Source: Prescottella equi
GTDB lineage: Bacteria; Actinomycetota; Actinomycetes; Mycobacteriales; Mycobacteriaceae
Reading direction: 5' to 3'
Length of the DNA stretch: 64,000 nt
NCBI RefSeq assembly: GCF_002094305.1
Contig: NZ_LWTX01000001.1
Location: 434,001 to 498,000 of the forward strand
Shown here: positions 1 to 9,067 of the stretch, one piece after another
Numbering within the stretch: the stretch's first letter is position 1
Layout: every line of letters starts with the position of its first letter
Position numbers and translations under genes: made by a program
Notes under the pieces: generated by a model
Told to the model about the DNA's origin: nothing
The model's input: the letters and a program-made list of their open reading frames with translations, nothing else
Database searches by the model: none

Positions 1-2
1 CC

Positions 3-2471
3 ACCACGGACACGGCGTCCGAGGTGGCGTCCGAGCCGGACCGGTACTTCGGTAAGCCGATTCCCCGGAGCGAGGACGCGCGCCTGCTCAGCGGCAACGG
101 GCGGTACCTCGACGACCTCGGCCACAATGCGCTGATCGCGGCCTTCGTACGCTCACCGCACGCGCACGCGCGGATCACCGGGATCGACACCGATGCCGCC
201 TCGGAGCTGGCCGGGGTGCACGCGATCTACACCTACGAGGACCTCGAGGCGGACTCGGCCGGCATGGCGGAGAATCTGCCGCTCCTGATCCCGCACCCCG
301 CGATCACGGCACCCCGCAACGGGTATCCGCTGGCCAAGGACGAGGTCAACCACGTCGGCGAGGCCATCGCGATGGTCGTCGCGGACAACCGGTACATCGC
401 CGAGGACGCCTGCGCGCTGATCGAGGTGGGTTACGAGATGCTGCCGCCCGTCGTCGGTATCGACGTGGCGCGCCGCGCCGAGAATGCCGTCCACGCCGAT
501 GTCCCCGACAACGTCGCCGCGCACCTGCAGCACGGCTTCGGTGACCTCGACGCCGAGTTGGCCTCGGCCCCACACCGGCTGACGTTGGACCTCGAGATCG
601 AGCGGTCCGCCTCGATGCCGATGGAAGGCAAGGGCGTCTACGCGCGGTGGGACGACGACGAGCAGGCCCTCACCTTCTGGACCTCCACACAGACGTCGAC
701 CTCGGCGCGCGCCGCCATCGCGGCGCGACTGAACATGGCGCACAACAAGGTGCACTGCATCGCGCCCGACGTCGGTGGCGGTTTCGGCGTGAAGATCGTG
801 CACCCCTGGCCGGAGGAGGTGATGGTCACGTGGGCCGCACGCCAACTCGGCCGCGCGGGAATCTCCAGTGAGGTCAAGTGGGTGGAGGACCGCCGCGAAC
901 ATTTCGTGTCGAGCGCTCACGAGCGCGGCCAGCTCCAGCAGGTCACGGTCGGATTCGACGACGAGGGCAGGCTGCTGGCCTTCGACTTCACGTTCTGGCA
1001 CGACAACGGCGCGTACCTGCCCTACGGCATCATCGTCATGCTGAACACCTCCACGCAGGTGCTCGGGCCGTACAAGCCGAGATCCTTCCGGGTGGACGCG
1101 TACTCGCTGTACACCAACACCGTGCTGGTGACGCCCTACCGGGGTGCGGGGCGCCCCCAGGCCGTGTTCGCGATGGAACGCTCGATGGATGCCATCGCCC
1201 AGTACCTCGGCAAGGACGTCCTCGCGGTCCGGGAGGCCAATCTCATTCGGCCGGAGGAGATGCCGTACGACTTCGGTCTGATGTTCCAGGACGGGCGGCC
1301 GCTCATCTACGACACCGGGGACTACCAGGCCGGGATCGACAAGCTGAAGGAGCTGATCGACTGGGACGGCTTCCCCGAGTACAAGCGGCGAGCCGAGGCG
1401 CAGGGTCGCACCGTCGGTATCGGCGTCGGCGCGTACGTCGAGGGCACCGGGCCGGGACCGTACGAGGGCGCCCACGTCCTCGTCGAGACCTCCGGGAAGG
1501 TCAAGGCCGCAACGGGTCTGACCACGCAGGGCCAGGGACACCAGACGTCCTTCGCGCAAATCGTCGCCGACGATCTGGGGGTGCCCGTCTCCGACGTCGA
1601 GATCGTCACGGGCGACACCCGACGGTTCGGGTACGCCGTCGGCACGTTCGCGTCACGCGGTGCGGTCATGTCGGGTTCCGCCTTCCACGTCGCGGCGCAG
1701 ATGGTCGCGGAGAAGGCACGGAAGATCGCCGGTGAGCACCTGCACCTGGATCCGGGCGATCTGGAACTGCGCGGCGGGCACGTCTGCCGGAAGGGCACGG
1801 AACCCGGTGCCGCCGGCACGTCGATTCCGCTCGGTGTGGTCGCGGTGCTGTCGAATCCGCTGCGGTACGCGTTCGACGAGTCGTCGCGGCTGGCGACGGG
1901 GTTCGCGTCCACCGAGACGGACATGACCGTGCCCCCGGTCCGGGAAGGCGAGCAGCCGGGCCTGGAGGCCACCGGCTACTACTCGCCGCCGACGTCGACC
2001 TTCGCGTCCGGTGTGCACGCCGCGATCGTCGAGACCGACCCGGTCACCGCCGAGATCCTCGTGCGGAAGTACGCGGTGGTGCACGACTGCGGCAACGTCA
2101 TCAATCCGCGGATCGTCGAAGGGCAGGTCCAGGGCGCCGTCGCGCAGGGGATCGGCGGCGCGTTGTACGAGAGGATCGTCTACGACGAGCACGGGCAGAT
2201 GCTCAACGCGTCGTACATGGATTTCCTGATGCCCTTCGTCACCGAGATGCCCGACTCCCTCGACATGGACCACACCGTCACCCCGTCCGGTCTCAACCCG
2301 CTCGGCATGAAGGGCGCCGGCGAGGCGGGCGTGATCCCGACGTCGGCGGTCATCGCCGCCGCGATCGAGGATGCCGAGGGCATCCCGATCCGGTCCATGC
2401 CGATATCACCTTCCGAGTTGTTCGAGCTGCGTCTGACGCACGCAGCGTCCCAGAGCGAGGAGAACGAATGA
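3..2471 (+). CDS. Xanthine dehydrogenase-family molybdopterin-binding subunit (CoxL-like, 5' end outside window)
   Basis: Large catalytic subunit of a molybdenum hydroxylase, which would oxidise a substrate with water-derived oxygen together with FAD and 2Fe-2S subunits presumably encoded just upstream. The frame is open to the window edge; a GTG at 24 could start it, but the residues before it (TTDTASE) look like a normal N-terminus, so the gene is probably cut. About 815 residues are visible, near the usual size. The active-site loop reads PYRGAGR (about residue 370), the form typical of xanthine dehydrogenase-like enzymes and of 'form II' CoxL, not the Cys-containing AYXCSFR loop of true CO dehydrogenase. 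The catalytic Glu lies in KGAGEAG (about residue 765). It overlaps the next gene by ATGA. Substrate unknown; calling it CO dehydrogenase would be wrong on the loop evidence. Confidence 0.9.
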   Translation, partial: TTDTASEVASEPDRYFGKPIPRSEDARLLSGNGRYLDDLGHNALIAAFVRSPHAHARITGIDTDAASELAGVHAIYTYEDLEADSAGMAENLPLLIPHPAITAPRNGYPLAKDEVNHVGEAIAMVVADNRYIAEDACALIEVGYEMLPPVVGIDVARRAENAVHADVPDNVAAHLQHGFGDLDAELASAPHRLTLDLEIERSASMPMEGKGVYARWDDDEQALTFWTSTQTSTSARAAIAARLNMAHNKVHCIAPDVGGGFGVKIVHPWPEEVMVTWAARQLGRAGISSEVKWVEDRREHFVSSAHERGQLQQVTVGFDDEGRLLAFDFTFWHDNGAYLPYGIIVMLNTSTQVLGPYKPRSFRVDAYSLYTNTVLVTPYRGAGRPQAVFAMERSMDAIAQYLGKDVLAVREANLIRPEEMPYDFGLMFQDGRPLIYDTGDYQAGIDKLKELIDWDGFPEYKRRAEAQGRTVGIGVGAYVEGTGPGPYEGAHVLVETSGKVKAATGLTTQGQGHQTSFAQIVADDLGVPVSDVEIVTGDTRRFGYAVGTFASRGAVMSGSAFHVAAQMVAEKARKIAGEHLHLDPGDLELRGGHVCRKGTEPGAAGTSIPLGVVAVLSNPLRYAFDESSRLATGFASTETDMTVPPVREGEQPGLEATGYYSPPTSTFASGVHAAIVETDPVTAEILVRKYAVVHDCGNVINPRIVEGQVQGAVAQGIGGALYERIVYDEHGQMLNASYMDFLMPFVTEMPDSLDMDHTVTPSGLNPLGMKGAGEAGVIPTSAVIAAAIEDAEGIPIRSMPISPSELFELRLTHAASQSEENE

Positions 2472-3157
2472 GAATCGCCGGCACCGCGCAGCTGTTGGCT
2501 CCGCCCGAGGTCGTGTACGACAACCTGCAGGACGGGCGTGTGCTTGCCGCCACGATCCCGGGCGTGCAGTCGCTCGAACAGCTCGCCGACAATCACTACA
2601 AGTTGTCGATCACGGCGGGCGTCGCCTCCATCAAGGGCACCTACGACGGAGAAGTGATTCTGTCGCAACAGAATCGGCCGGAGTCCTTCGTGCTCACCGC
2701 ATCCGGCTCGGGCGCCCCGGGCACCGTGAAGGCCGACGTCACGGTGCGGCTCGAAGAGTGCGAGGGCGGCGGCACTCTGCTGAGCTACGACGCCGATGCC
2801 GTGGTCGGCGGCATGGTCGGTGGCGTCGGCCAGCGCATGATCACCGGTGTGGCCAAGAAGATGGCGGGCGTCTTCTTCAAGGGCATCGACGGTGTGATCG
2901 TCGACGGCATCCCGGTGGCCGACGCCCCGGCCGACGTCGTCGAAGCAGCCGAGATCGTCGCGGGTGCCTCGCCGGCCGCGCCCGTGGCGTCCGCGGCGCG
3001 CGCGGCGCGCGCGGTCGGGGCGTCGGCCGTCCCCGCTCGGAGCGGCGAGTCCGTCTCCGCCCCGGCACTGTTCGCTTCGGCGGCGGTGGGGGCCGCGTTG
3101 GCCCTCACCGGCGTCGTGGTCGGCGGGATCCTCGCGCGCGGCGGCGCACGAAGGTAG
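2468..3157 (+). CDS. CoxG-like SRPBCC-family protein with C-terminal membrane anchor
   Basis: 229-residue protein of the carbon monoxide dehydrogenase subunit G type. The first ~150 residues form an SRPBCC (START-like) domain, recognisable from the start MRIAGTAQLLAPPEVVYDNL and from GGMVGGVGQRM near residue 120. An Ala/Pro-rich linker follows, and a hydrophobic segment near residues 198-222 probably anchors it in the membrane. CoxG proteins are known to help place or mature molybdenum hydroxylases at the membrane. It is translationally coupled to the large subunit (ATGA overlap), so it most likely serves that enzyme. A hairpin that looks like a terminator follows 24 bases after the stop. Confidence 0.87.
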   Translation: MRIAGTAQLLAPPEVVYDNLQDGRVLAATIPGVQSLEQLADNHYKLSITAGVASIKGTYDGEVILSQQNRPESFVLTASGSGAPGTVKADVTVRLEECEGGGTLLSYDADAVVGGMVGGVGQRMITGVAKKMAGVFFKGIDGVIVDGIPVADAPADVVEAAEIVAGASPAAPVASAARAARAVGASAVPARSGESVSAPALFASAAVGAALALTGVVVGGILARGGARR

Positions 3158-3181
3158 CCGTTCGAGCGGACGGCGGGAGCA

Positions 3182-3209
3182 GGCGCCCCGGGCTACGGCC
3201 CGGGGCGCC
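3182..3209 (+). terminator. GC-rich hairpin after the coxG-like gene
   Basis: Perfect 12-bp inverted repeat GGCGCCCCGGGC / GCCCGGGGCGCC with a TACG loop, 24 bases after the CoxG-like stop codon. There is no T-run. It is probably an intrinsic-type terminator or processing stem between the hydroxylase genes and the hydantoinase genes, so the latter may be transcribed at least partly from their own promoter. Confidence 0.6.
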
Positions 3210-3345
3210 GTCGTCTGTGCAGCAGTGTCGTCAACCCCCAACGGGCACCGTCGGGTTCGGCGAAATGTGACAAAGAATCCGCGCGATCGAGCGGGTGGAA
3301 TGGGAGCACGCAGGTAGGAACGGGCGAGACCAGCCAGGAGGCAGC

Positions 3346-5448
3346 GTGGAATCCAGGAAAATCCGGGTCGGCATCGACACCGGCGGCACATTCACCGACG
3401 TCGTGGCAGTGGACGAGGAGTCCGGGGCCGTCGTCACGACGAAGACCCCGTCCACGCCCGCGGATCCGGCGCTCGGGTTCCTCGCGGGGATCGAGAAGGT
3501 GCTCGCGCAACTGGGGGAGACCGGTGATGCGATCGGTGCCGTCAGCCACGGCACCACGGTCGCGACGAACAAGCTGCTCGAAGGAAAGGTGGGGAACCTC
3601 GGCTTCATCACCACCGAGGGCTACGAGCACGTGCTCGAGATCGCCCGCCAGTCCGTCCCGGACGGTTACGGCAACTCGTACTTCTGGGTCAAGCCCGATC
3701 GGATCGTCCCCGCCGACCGCGTACGCACCGTCCGCGGCAGGCTTGCGTTCGACGGCAACGAGATCCGCCCGCTGAACGAGGACGACGTGCGTTCGGCGGC
3801 CCGTTTCTTCGCGGACCGTGACATTCGGACGATCGGCGTGTGCCTGATGCACTCCTACGCCGACCCCAGCCACGAGCGGCGTGTCCGGGACATCCTGCTC
3901 GAGGAATTCCCCGACGCGACCGTGAGCATCTCGAGCGAGGTGCTGCGCGAGTATCGCGAGTACGAGCGGTCGATCACCACTCTCGTCGATGCCGCGGTGA
4001 AGCCGAACATCCGGAACTACGTCAACAACATCGCGACACGCCTGCGGGAGTTCTCGTCCGTCGAGGGGGAGCGGCGCGACATTCCGTTCTACGTGATGAA
4101 GTCGAACGGAGGCGTGCTGTCCGCCAAAGAGGTTGTCCACCAGCCGATCACGACGGTCCTGTCCGGGCCGGCGGCGGGCGCCCTCGGCGCGGCACTCATC
4201 GCCAGTGTGGCCGGCGTGGACCAGGTGCTCACCTGCGACGGTGGCGGCACCTCCACGGACGTGACCGTCGTCGTCCGTGGTGAGCCCGCACTCACCACCG
4301 AGGGGCGGGTGGGCGTGTACCCGTCGAAGATCCCGATGATCGACGTGGTCACGGTCGGCGCCGGCGGCGGCTCGATCGCGTGGATGACGCCCGAGGGGAC
4401 GCTGCGCGTCGGTCCGCAGTCGGCGGGCGCCGACCCGGGCCCCCTGTGCTACGGCAAGGGCGGCAGCGAGCCGACGATCACGGACGCGCACGTGCTGCTC
4501 GGCCGTATCCCTCCGCACCTGCTCGGCGGCGAGATCCCGCTCGACACCGAACTCGCCCGCAAGGGCGTCGAGGAACTGGCCCGCACGTTGGGCCTCGACT
4601 TCGAAGCGTGCGCGACGGGCATCCTCGAGGTCTCGGCCTGGAACCAGGCCAACGCGCTGCGCCAGATCACCGTCAAGCGCGGGCTCGACGTGCGCGACTT
4701 CACGCTGGTGACCTTCGGTGGATCCGGCTCGCTGCTCGCGTGCCGGCTCGTCGACATCCTCGGACTCCGCGATGTCCTGATCCCGCCGAATCCGGGCAAC
4801 GTCTCCGCGTTCGGTCTGCTCACGGTCGACGTGCGCAACGACTACGTACAGACCCACGTCTCCAGGCACGACCGGCTGAAGGCCGACGCGCTGCAATCCG
4901 AGTTCGACGCTCTCGCCGCGGAAGCGGAGCGCGCGCTCGCCGACGAGGGATTCGCGTCCGATCAGCGCCGCTATGCGCGCTCGGCCGACCTTCGCTACCT
5001 CGGCCAGGCGTTCGAGGTGCGTGTCCCCATCGGCGACGGTCCCGTCACCCGGACCCTCATGGACGAGGCGGCCGAGCGATTCCATCAGGCCCACCGCGAG
5101 CTGTACGGCTACGACTTCCGGGGAGACCCTCACCAGCACGTCGAGTGGGTGAACCTCCGCGTGAGCGGTATCGGACCGATCAAACGCCCCGAGCTCACCG
5201 AGATCCCCGCCGGGCAGGGAGCGGAGAGCGCCGTCACCGGCACGCGCCCGGCCTACTTCGACGAGTGGGTCACCACCGCGGTCTACGACCGCACGAAGCT
5301 CGGGGCAGGTGACGAACTCGACGGTCCGGCGGTGATCGAGGAGTTCAGCTCCACCATTCCCGTCCATCCCGGATTCCGGGCACGCATCGACGCGTTCGGG
5401 AACATCCGCATCGCCAAGACGTCCGACTCGAACGGAGTGAACCGATGA
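3346..5448 (+). CDS. hyuA: Hydantoinase/5-oxoprolinase family protein, subunit A (HyuA)
   Basis: 700-residue A subunit of the ATP-dependent hydantoinase/oxoprolinase family, which uses ATP to open lactam or cyclic imide rings; related proteins carboxylate ketones. The N-terminal ATPase-fold signature RVGIDTGGTFTDVV is at residues 6-19, followed by the Hydantoinase_A region with LSGPAAGALG and CDGGGTSTDV, and a C-terminal Hydant_A_C region. GTG at 3346 is chosen over an upstream GTG at 3295 because AGGAGG ends 4-5 bases before it and because the ATPase motif then sits at the usual place. It overlaps hyuB by ATGA. Next to a molybdenum hydroxylase the natural reading is ring hydroxylation to a lactam followed by ATP-driven ring opening; the substrate is not visible. 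Confidence 0.9.
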   Translation: MESRKIRVGIDTGGTFTDVVAVDEESGAVVTTKTPSTPADPALGFLAGIEKVLAQLGETGDAIGAVSHGTTVATNKLLEGKVGNLGFITTEGYEHVLEIARQSVPDGYGNSYFWVKPDRIVPADRVRTVRGRLAFDGNEIRPLNEDDVRSAARFFADRDIRTIGVCLMHSYADPSHERRVRDILLEEFPDATVSISSEVLREYREYERSITTLVDAAVKPNIRNYVNNIATRLREFSSVEGERRDIPFYVMKSNGGVLSAKEVVHQPITTVLSGPAAGALGAALIASVAGVDQVLTCDGGGTSTDVTVVVRGEPALTTEGRVGVYPSKIPMIDVVTVGAGGGSIAWMTPEGTLRVGPQSAGADPGPLCYGKGGSEPTITDAHVLLGRIPPHLLGGEIPLDTELARKGVEELARTLGLDFEACATGILEVSAWNQANALRQITVKRGLDVRDFTLVTFGGSGSLLACRLVDILGLRDVLIPPNPGNVSAFGLLTVDVRNDYVQTHVSRHDRLKADALQSEFDALAAEAERALADEGFASDQRRYARSADLRYLGQAFEVRVPIGDGPVTRTLMDEAAERFHQAHRELYGYDFRGDPHQHVEWVNLRVSGIGPIKRPELTEIPAGQGAESAVTGTRPAYFDEWVTTAVYDRTKLGAGDELDGPAVIEEFSSTIPVHPGFRARIDAFGNIRIAKTSDSNGVNR

Positions 5449-7400
5449 CTGCCATCACCGAGCCCGCTGCCGTGCAGGCGAGCAAGCCGTACCGGTTGAG
5501 CCCCCCGGATGGGGCAGCGCCCGATCCGGTCCTCGTGGAGATCGTCGCCGGCTACCTCGCCAGCGTGGAGATGGAGGTCGAGACGTCGATCTCGAGGACC
5601 TCCCGGTCGCCGATGATCCGCGACGCACACGACTTCCGCGCCGGCATCCACGACCGGAACCTGCGCAAGCTCACGGGCCGCTCGTACTCGGCGCTCGTCC
5701 ACCCGGTCGCACGGGACTTCCCGCTGGAGACGATGAACCCCGGAGACGTGTACTTCCACAACGACGTCTACCTCTCCGAGGGCGGTATCGGTCACCTCCC
5801 TGATCTCTGCGTGACGGTGCCCGTCTTCGCCACCCGGCCCGGCGACACCGAGCCGTCCGTCGTCGCCTTCGTCCAGGCCTTCGGTCACCACGACGACATC
5901 GGTGGCTGCTGCCCGGGGTCGATGCCGTCCGGCGCGACCACGGTGTACGAGGAGGGGCTCATGGTGCCGCCGATCAAGCTGTGGGACCGCGGTGTGCCCA
6001 ACGAGGCGGCGTTGCGCATCATGACCCGCAACTCGCGGATGCCCGACGCGCTCGCGGCGGACCTCGACGCGGAGTGCTCCGCCTGCCTGATGGGGGCTCG
6101 GCGCCTGACCGAACTGTTCGAGCGCTACGGCGTCGAGACGGTCGAGGCGTGCTTCGACGCGATGATGGATGCCACCACGGAGACCTACCGGCGGGAGATC
6201 CTCAGCAAGATCCCGGTGGGCGAGTACACGTGGGAGGACTACGCCGAACACGACGGCGTCGACGAACCGAAGTTGCACACGCAGCGCATCACCCTGACCA
6301 AGACCGGCCCGGAGGACGCGGGCGGCGAGCGGCTCATCCTCGACTTCACCGGCACCGGTCCGCAGGCGAAGGGGCCGATCAACCACTGCGGCGACTACGC
6401 GGACGGAAACTTCCTCGTCAAGTGGCTGGCGCCGATTCTGCGCAATCTCGCGGACACCCCCGAGCGCATGGCGGAACTGGACGTCAACGAGGGCGTGGTG
6501 CCGCTGATCGAGATGAAGTTCCCCGAGAAGGGCACCCTGATCACTCCGATCTTCCCGGCCCCCACGAACGCGCGCACCTTCGTGATCCTGCGTCTGCTCG
6601 GCGTTCTGGCAGGTGTGGTCGCCAAGGCCGTCGACGGGAACATGCCGGCCGACCAGGAGACAATCCGCTACACCGGCGTCTACGGCGAGGACTTCGAGGG
6701 GCACTCCTACCTCATGCGTGAGGTCCTCGGTGGCGGCTCCGGCGGCCGGCACTACGCCGACGGCGAGGACACGATCCACGTGGTCCCCGATTCCCGGAAC
6801 CTGCCGACCGAGTTCACCGAGAGCCGCTTCCCCTTCGTCGTCGAGAAGCTGGGCCTGGCCATCGATTCCGGAGGCGCCGGCCGCTACCGCGGCGGACTCG
6901 GGTACGAAAAGCACATCCGCATGCTCAAGGACGCGCACTTCATGTCGATCGCCGACCGCTCGATCCTGTCCTGCTGGGGAGTCAAGGGCGGCAAGGCCGG
7001 ACGGCCCTTCTCGGTGGTCCTCGATCCCGGCGGGCCGAACGAGCGCGAGTTCGACGCCCTCACCGACGCGGAGCCGATCAAGGCCGGGGAAGTGGTCCGG
7101 ATCCGGACCACCGGCGGTGGCGGCTGGGGCGATCCGTTGGACCGGCCCGTCGAGGAGGTCGTCCGGGACGTGTTGTGGCGCAAGGTGTCTCCGGACGGCG
7201 CCCGAAACGATTACGGCGTGGTGCTGGCGCCGGAATCGACGACCGACGAGCCGGTCGTGGATCTCGCCGCGACGACGCACCTGCGGGAACGGATGCGGAC
7301 CGAGCGCAGTGACGGCGAACCGTTCTTCGACCGCGGCCCCGGCTACGAACGACTCTCCGGCGGGGCGAAGTTCGCCGAGTACGACTTCGTCGGGAGCTGA
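5445..7400 (+). CDS. hyuB: Hydantoinase/5-oxoprolinase family protein, subunit B (HyuB)
   Basis: 651-residue B subunit that pairs with the HyuA protein encoded directly upstream. Family landmarks are HNDVYLSEGGIGHLPDL near residue 105, GGCCPGSMPSGATTVYEEG near residue 155, GAGRYRGGLGYEKHIRM near residue 480 and the glycine-rich C-terminal TTGGGGWGDPLDRP. The length is somewhat above the ~550-600 common in the family because of an N-terminal extension of about 25 residues and a longer tail. ATGA coupling with hyuA argues for equimolar synthesis and a heteromeric enzyme. The subunit split (A and B as separate genes) is the bacterial arrangement; eukaryotic 5-oxoprolinase is a single fused chain. 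Confidence 0.9.
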   Translation: MTAITEPAAVQASKPYRLSPPDGAAPDPVLVEIVAGYLASVEMEVETSISRTSRSPMIRDAHDFRAGIHDRNLRKLTGRSYSALVHPVARDFPLETMNPGDVYFHNDVYLSEGGIGHLPDLCVTVPVFATRPGDTEPSVVAFVQAFGHHDDIGGCCPGSMPSGATTVYEEGLMVPPIKLWDRGVPNEAALRIMTRNSRMPDALAADLDAECSACLMGARRLTELFERYGVETVEACFDAMMDATTETYRREILSKIPVGEYTWEDYAEHDGVDEPKLHTQRITLTKTGPEDAGGERLILDFTGTGPQAKGPINHCGDYADGNFLVKWLAPILRNLADTPERMAELDVNEGVVPLIEMKFPEKGTLITPIFPAPTNARTFVILRLLGVLAGVVAKAVDGNMPADQETIRYTGVYGEDFEGHSYLMREVLGGGSGGRHYADGEDTIHVVPDSRNLPTEFTESRFPFVVEKLGLAIDSGGAGRYRGGLGYEKHIRMLKDAHFMSIADRSILSCWGVKGGKAGRPFSVVLDPGGPNEREFDALTDAEPIKAGEVVRIRTTGGGGWGDPLDRPVEEVVRDVLWRKVSPDGARNDYGVVLAPESTTDEPVVDLAATTHLRERMRTERSDGEPFFDRGPGYERLSGGAKFAEYDFVGS

Positions 7401-7404
7401 CCTG

Positions 7405-8238
7405 ATGGATCGCTTCCAGCCCCGCGGCGGCGAACTCGCCGTCATCGGCGCCGCCGGCAAGACCGGAGCGGCAGTCGTTCGCGCACTCGCGGGGCGGCCG
7501 GTGCGCCGGGTGGTCCATACCGCCCGGCGCGCCGGTGATCGCCGCGTCGACCTCGAGACGGGGGAGGGGCTCGAGGCCGCCCTGACGGGCTGCCGGGGGG
7601 TGTACTTCATCGCACCCAACGTGCATCCCGACGAGCCGGGGCTGCTGCGCCGCACGCTCGACGCGGCAGCCCGGGCCGGCGTGCACCACGTCGTCTACCA
7701 CTCGGTGGCGTGGCCGCACACCCCCGCGATGCCGCACCATCTCGACAAGGCGGTGTGTGAGGACATGCTGCGCACCCACGGGGGCGTGCAGTGGACGATC
7801 CTGCAGCCGTGTGCGTACGCCGAGAACTTCCCGACGCTGCTCGACGGCACCGCCACGGCGCTCGAGGTGCCGTACAACCCCGACGCGCCCTTCACGTTCG
7901 TGCGCCTCCCGGACGTCGCCGCGGCGGCTGCCCGGGTGCTCGACGAGGGCGCCGACGTCCATCACGGCGTCACCTACGAACTCGGGGCCGCCGAGGTGTC
8001 GAGCATCGGGCAGTGGTCCCGAGCCCTCCCGCACGAGGTCACGGTGCGCCGCATCCGCGTCGACGAGTGGGCCGACAGGTACGGCGGTGATCTGCCGCGC
8101 GACGCGCGCGATCGCCTGATCGCGATGTTCGACTTCTACGATCGGCACGGGTTCGTGGCCCGCAGCACCGGGTGGGAGGCGTTGCTCGCCCGGCCGCCCG
8201 GCCGCCCCGCTCCCGGTCGCGCGCCGGCGGGCCGATGA
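7405..8238 (+). CDS. NmrA-like NAD(P)-binding protein
   Basis: 277-residue atypical short-chain dehydrogenase. The Rossmann nucleotide-binding motif is AVIGAAGKTG near residue 12 (GXXGXXG type), followed by GVYFIAPNVHPDEPG and YHSVAWPHTPAMPHHLDK, typical of NmrA/SDR_a5 proteins related to the quinone oxidoreductase QorB. The canonical SDR Tyr-X3-Lys pair is not clearly present, so it may be a reductase or a redox-sensing regulator. ATG at 7405 follows the hyuB stop by 4 bases. It is the last gene of the hydroxylase/hydantoinase operon and could reduce or sense a pathway intermediate; that role is inference from position. Confidence 0.8.
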   Translation: MDRFQPRGGELAVIGAAGKTGAAVVRALAGRPVRRVVHTARRAGDRRVDLETGEGLEAALTGCRGVYFIAPNVHPDEPGLLRRTLDAAARAGVHHVVYHSVAWPHTPAMPHHLDKAVCEDMLRTHGGVQWTILQPCAYAENFPTLLDGTATALEVPYNPDAPFTFVRLPDVAAAAARVLDEGADVHHGVTYELGAAEVSSIGQWSRALPHEVTVRRIRVDEWADRYGGDLPRDARDRLIAMFDFYDRHGFVARSTGWEALLARPPGRPAPGRAPAGR

Positions 8239-8248
8239 TCGAGCGGGC

Positions 8249-9058
8249 TTACGCGCCGCGCAGGCCCAGGCCCGTGCCGTCGTCCTTCGTCAGTCGCATC
8301 GTGGGCCCGTCCACCTCGTAGGTGACCGGGCCGTCCAGCACGTGCAGAACCGAACGCTCGACGTCGGCGACGTCGGCGGGGCACGCCATCCTCGTCGTCG
8401 CCAACGGTCCGAACGTGATGGTGTCGCCCGCGATGGTCGCCGGGCCGTTGAAGCGGTTGCATCCGGTCGAGCCGGTGACCTGGCCGGCGTCGTCGATCGT
8501 CAGCGTGGGGGCCGACGCCTCGAGCGCGGCCGACGTGCTGACGGCCTGCGGAGTGACGAGCGTGTCGACCACCCACGTGGTGCCGACGACCGGGCGATCC
8601 GGGTTCGCGGTCTTCTTGTCGGTGAGCGTGACGGCGGCGCCGGGGGCCGTCAGCGTGAGGATCGCGCCGTCCAGCGCCCAGGTCGGCCGCGCCTCGAACA
8701 GGTCGGTCATCCACTTGTCGGCACCCGCGAGTTCTCCCGGGCACGCCATCATGGTGGTCGCGATCGCGCCCGTCCGCACGATGCCGTCGGCGAGATCGAC
8801 GCTGCTCACGCCCCGGTTGCAGCCCGCGCTCATCGCGATCGAGTTCCGCTCAGGGAAGGCCACCTCGAGCGGGCCGCCGCCGGGGATCGCCGGGCCCGTC
8901 ACGGAGGTCGACACGAACGTCCTGCCCCACAGGGCGTCGCCCGGGGACGCAGCCGATGCGGACGTGGTGGTGGATGCGCCGCTGTCGCCGTCGGCGCTGC
9001 CACACCCGCCGGAGGTCGCGACGGCGAGAAGTGCGAGGAGGACGATCGGCGTGCGCAT
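8249..9058 (-). CDS. Lipoprotein with two META domains
   Basis: 269-residue predicted lipoprotein. The signal peptide MRTPIVLLALLAVATSGGC ends in a lipobox, with the modified Cys near residue 19. Two copies of the META (HslJ-like) fold follow: one with WGRTFVSTSV, MSAGCNRG and MACPGEL, the second with GTTWVVDTLV, STGCNRF and MACPADV. META-domain proteins are small exported proteins associated with stress or heat-shock genes; biochemical function is unknown. ATG at 9058 is preferred to the in-frame GTG at 9064 because it starts directly with the signal peptide. Nine bases separate it from the TetR gene upstream, so the two probably share a transcript. Confidence 0.85.
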   Translation of the reverse strand: MRTPIVLLALLAVATSGGCGSADGDSGASTTTSASAASPGDALWGRTFVSTSVTGPAIPGGGPLEVAFPERNSIAMSAGCNRGVSSVDLADGIVRTGAIATTMMACPGELAGADKWMTDLFEARPTWALDGAILTLTAPGAAVTLTDKKTANPDRPVVGTTWVVDTLVTPQAVSTSAALEASAPTLTIDDAGQVTGSTGCNRFNGPATIAGDTITFGPLATTRMACPADVADVERSVLHVLDGPVTYEVDGPTMRLTKDDGTGLGLRGA

Positions 9059-9067
9059 GGGCACACC

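Noticed and set aside
3-2471. Annotation as carbon monoxide dehydrogenase large subunit
   Set aside because: The active-site loop is PYRGAGR, lacking the selanyl-copper-binding Cys of true CO dehydrogenase.
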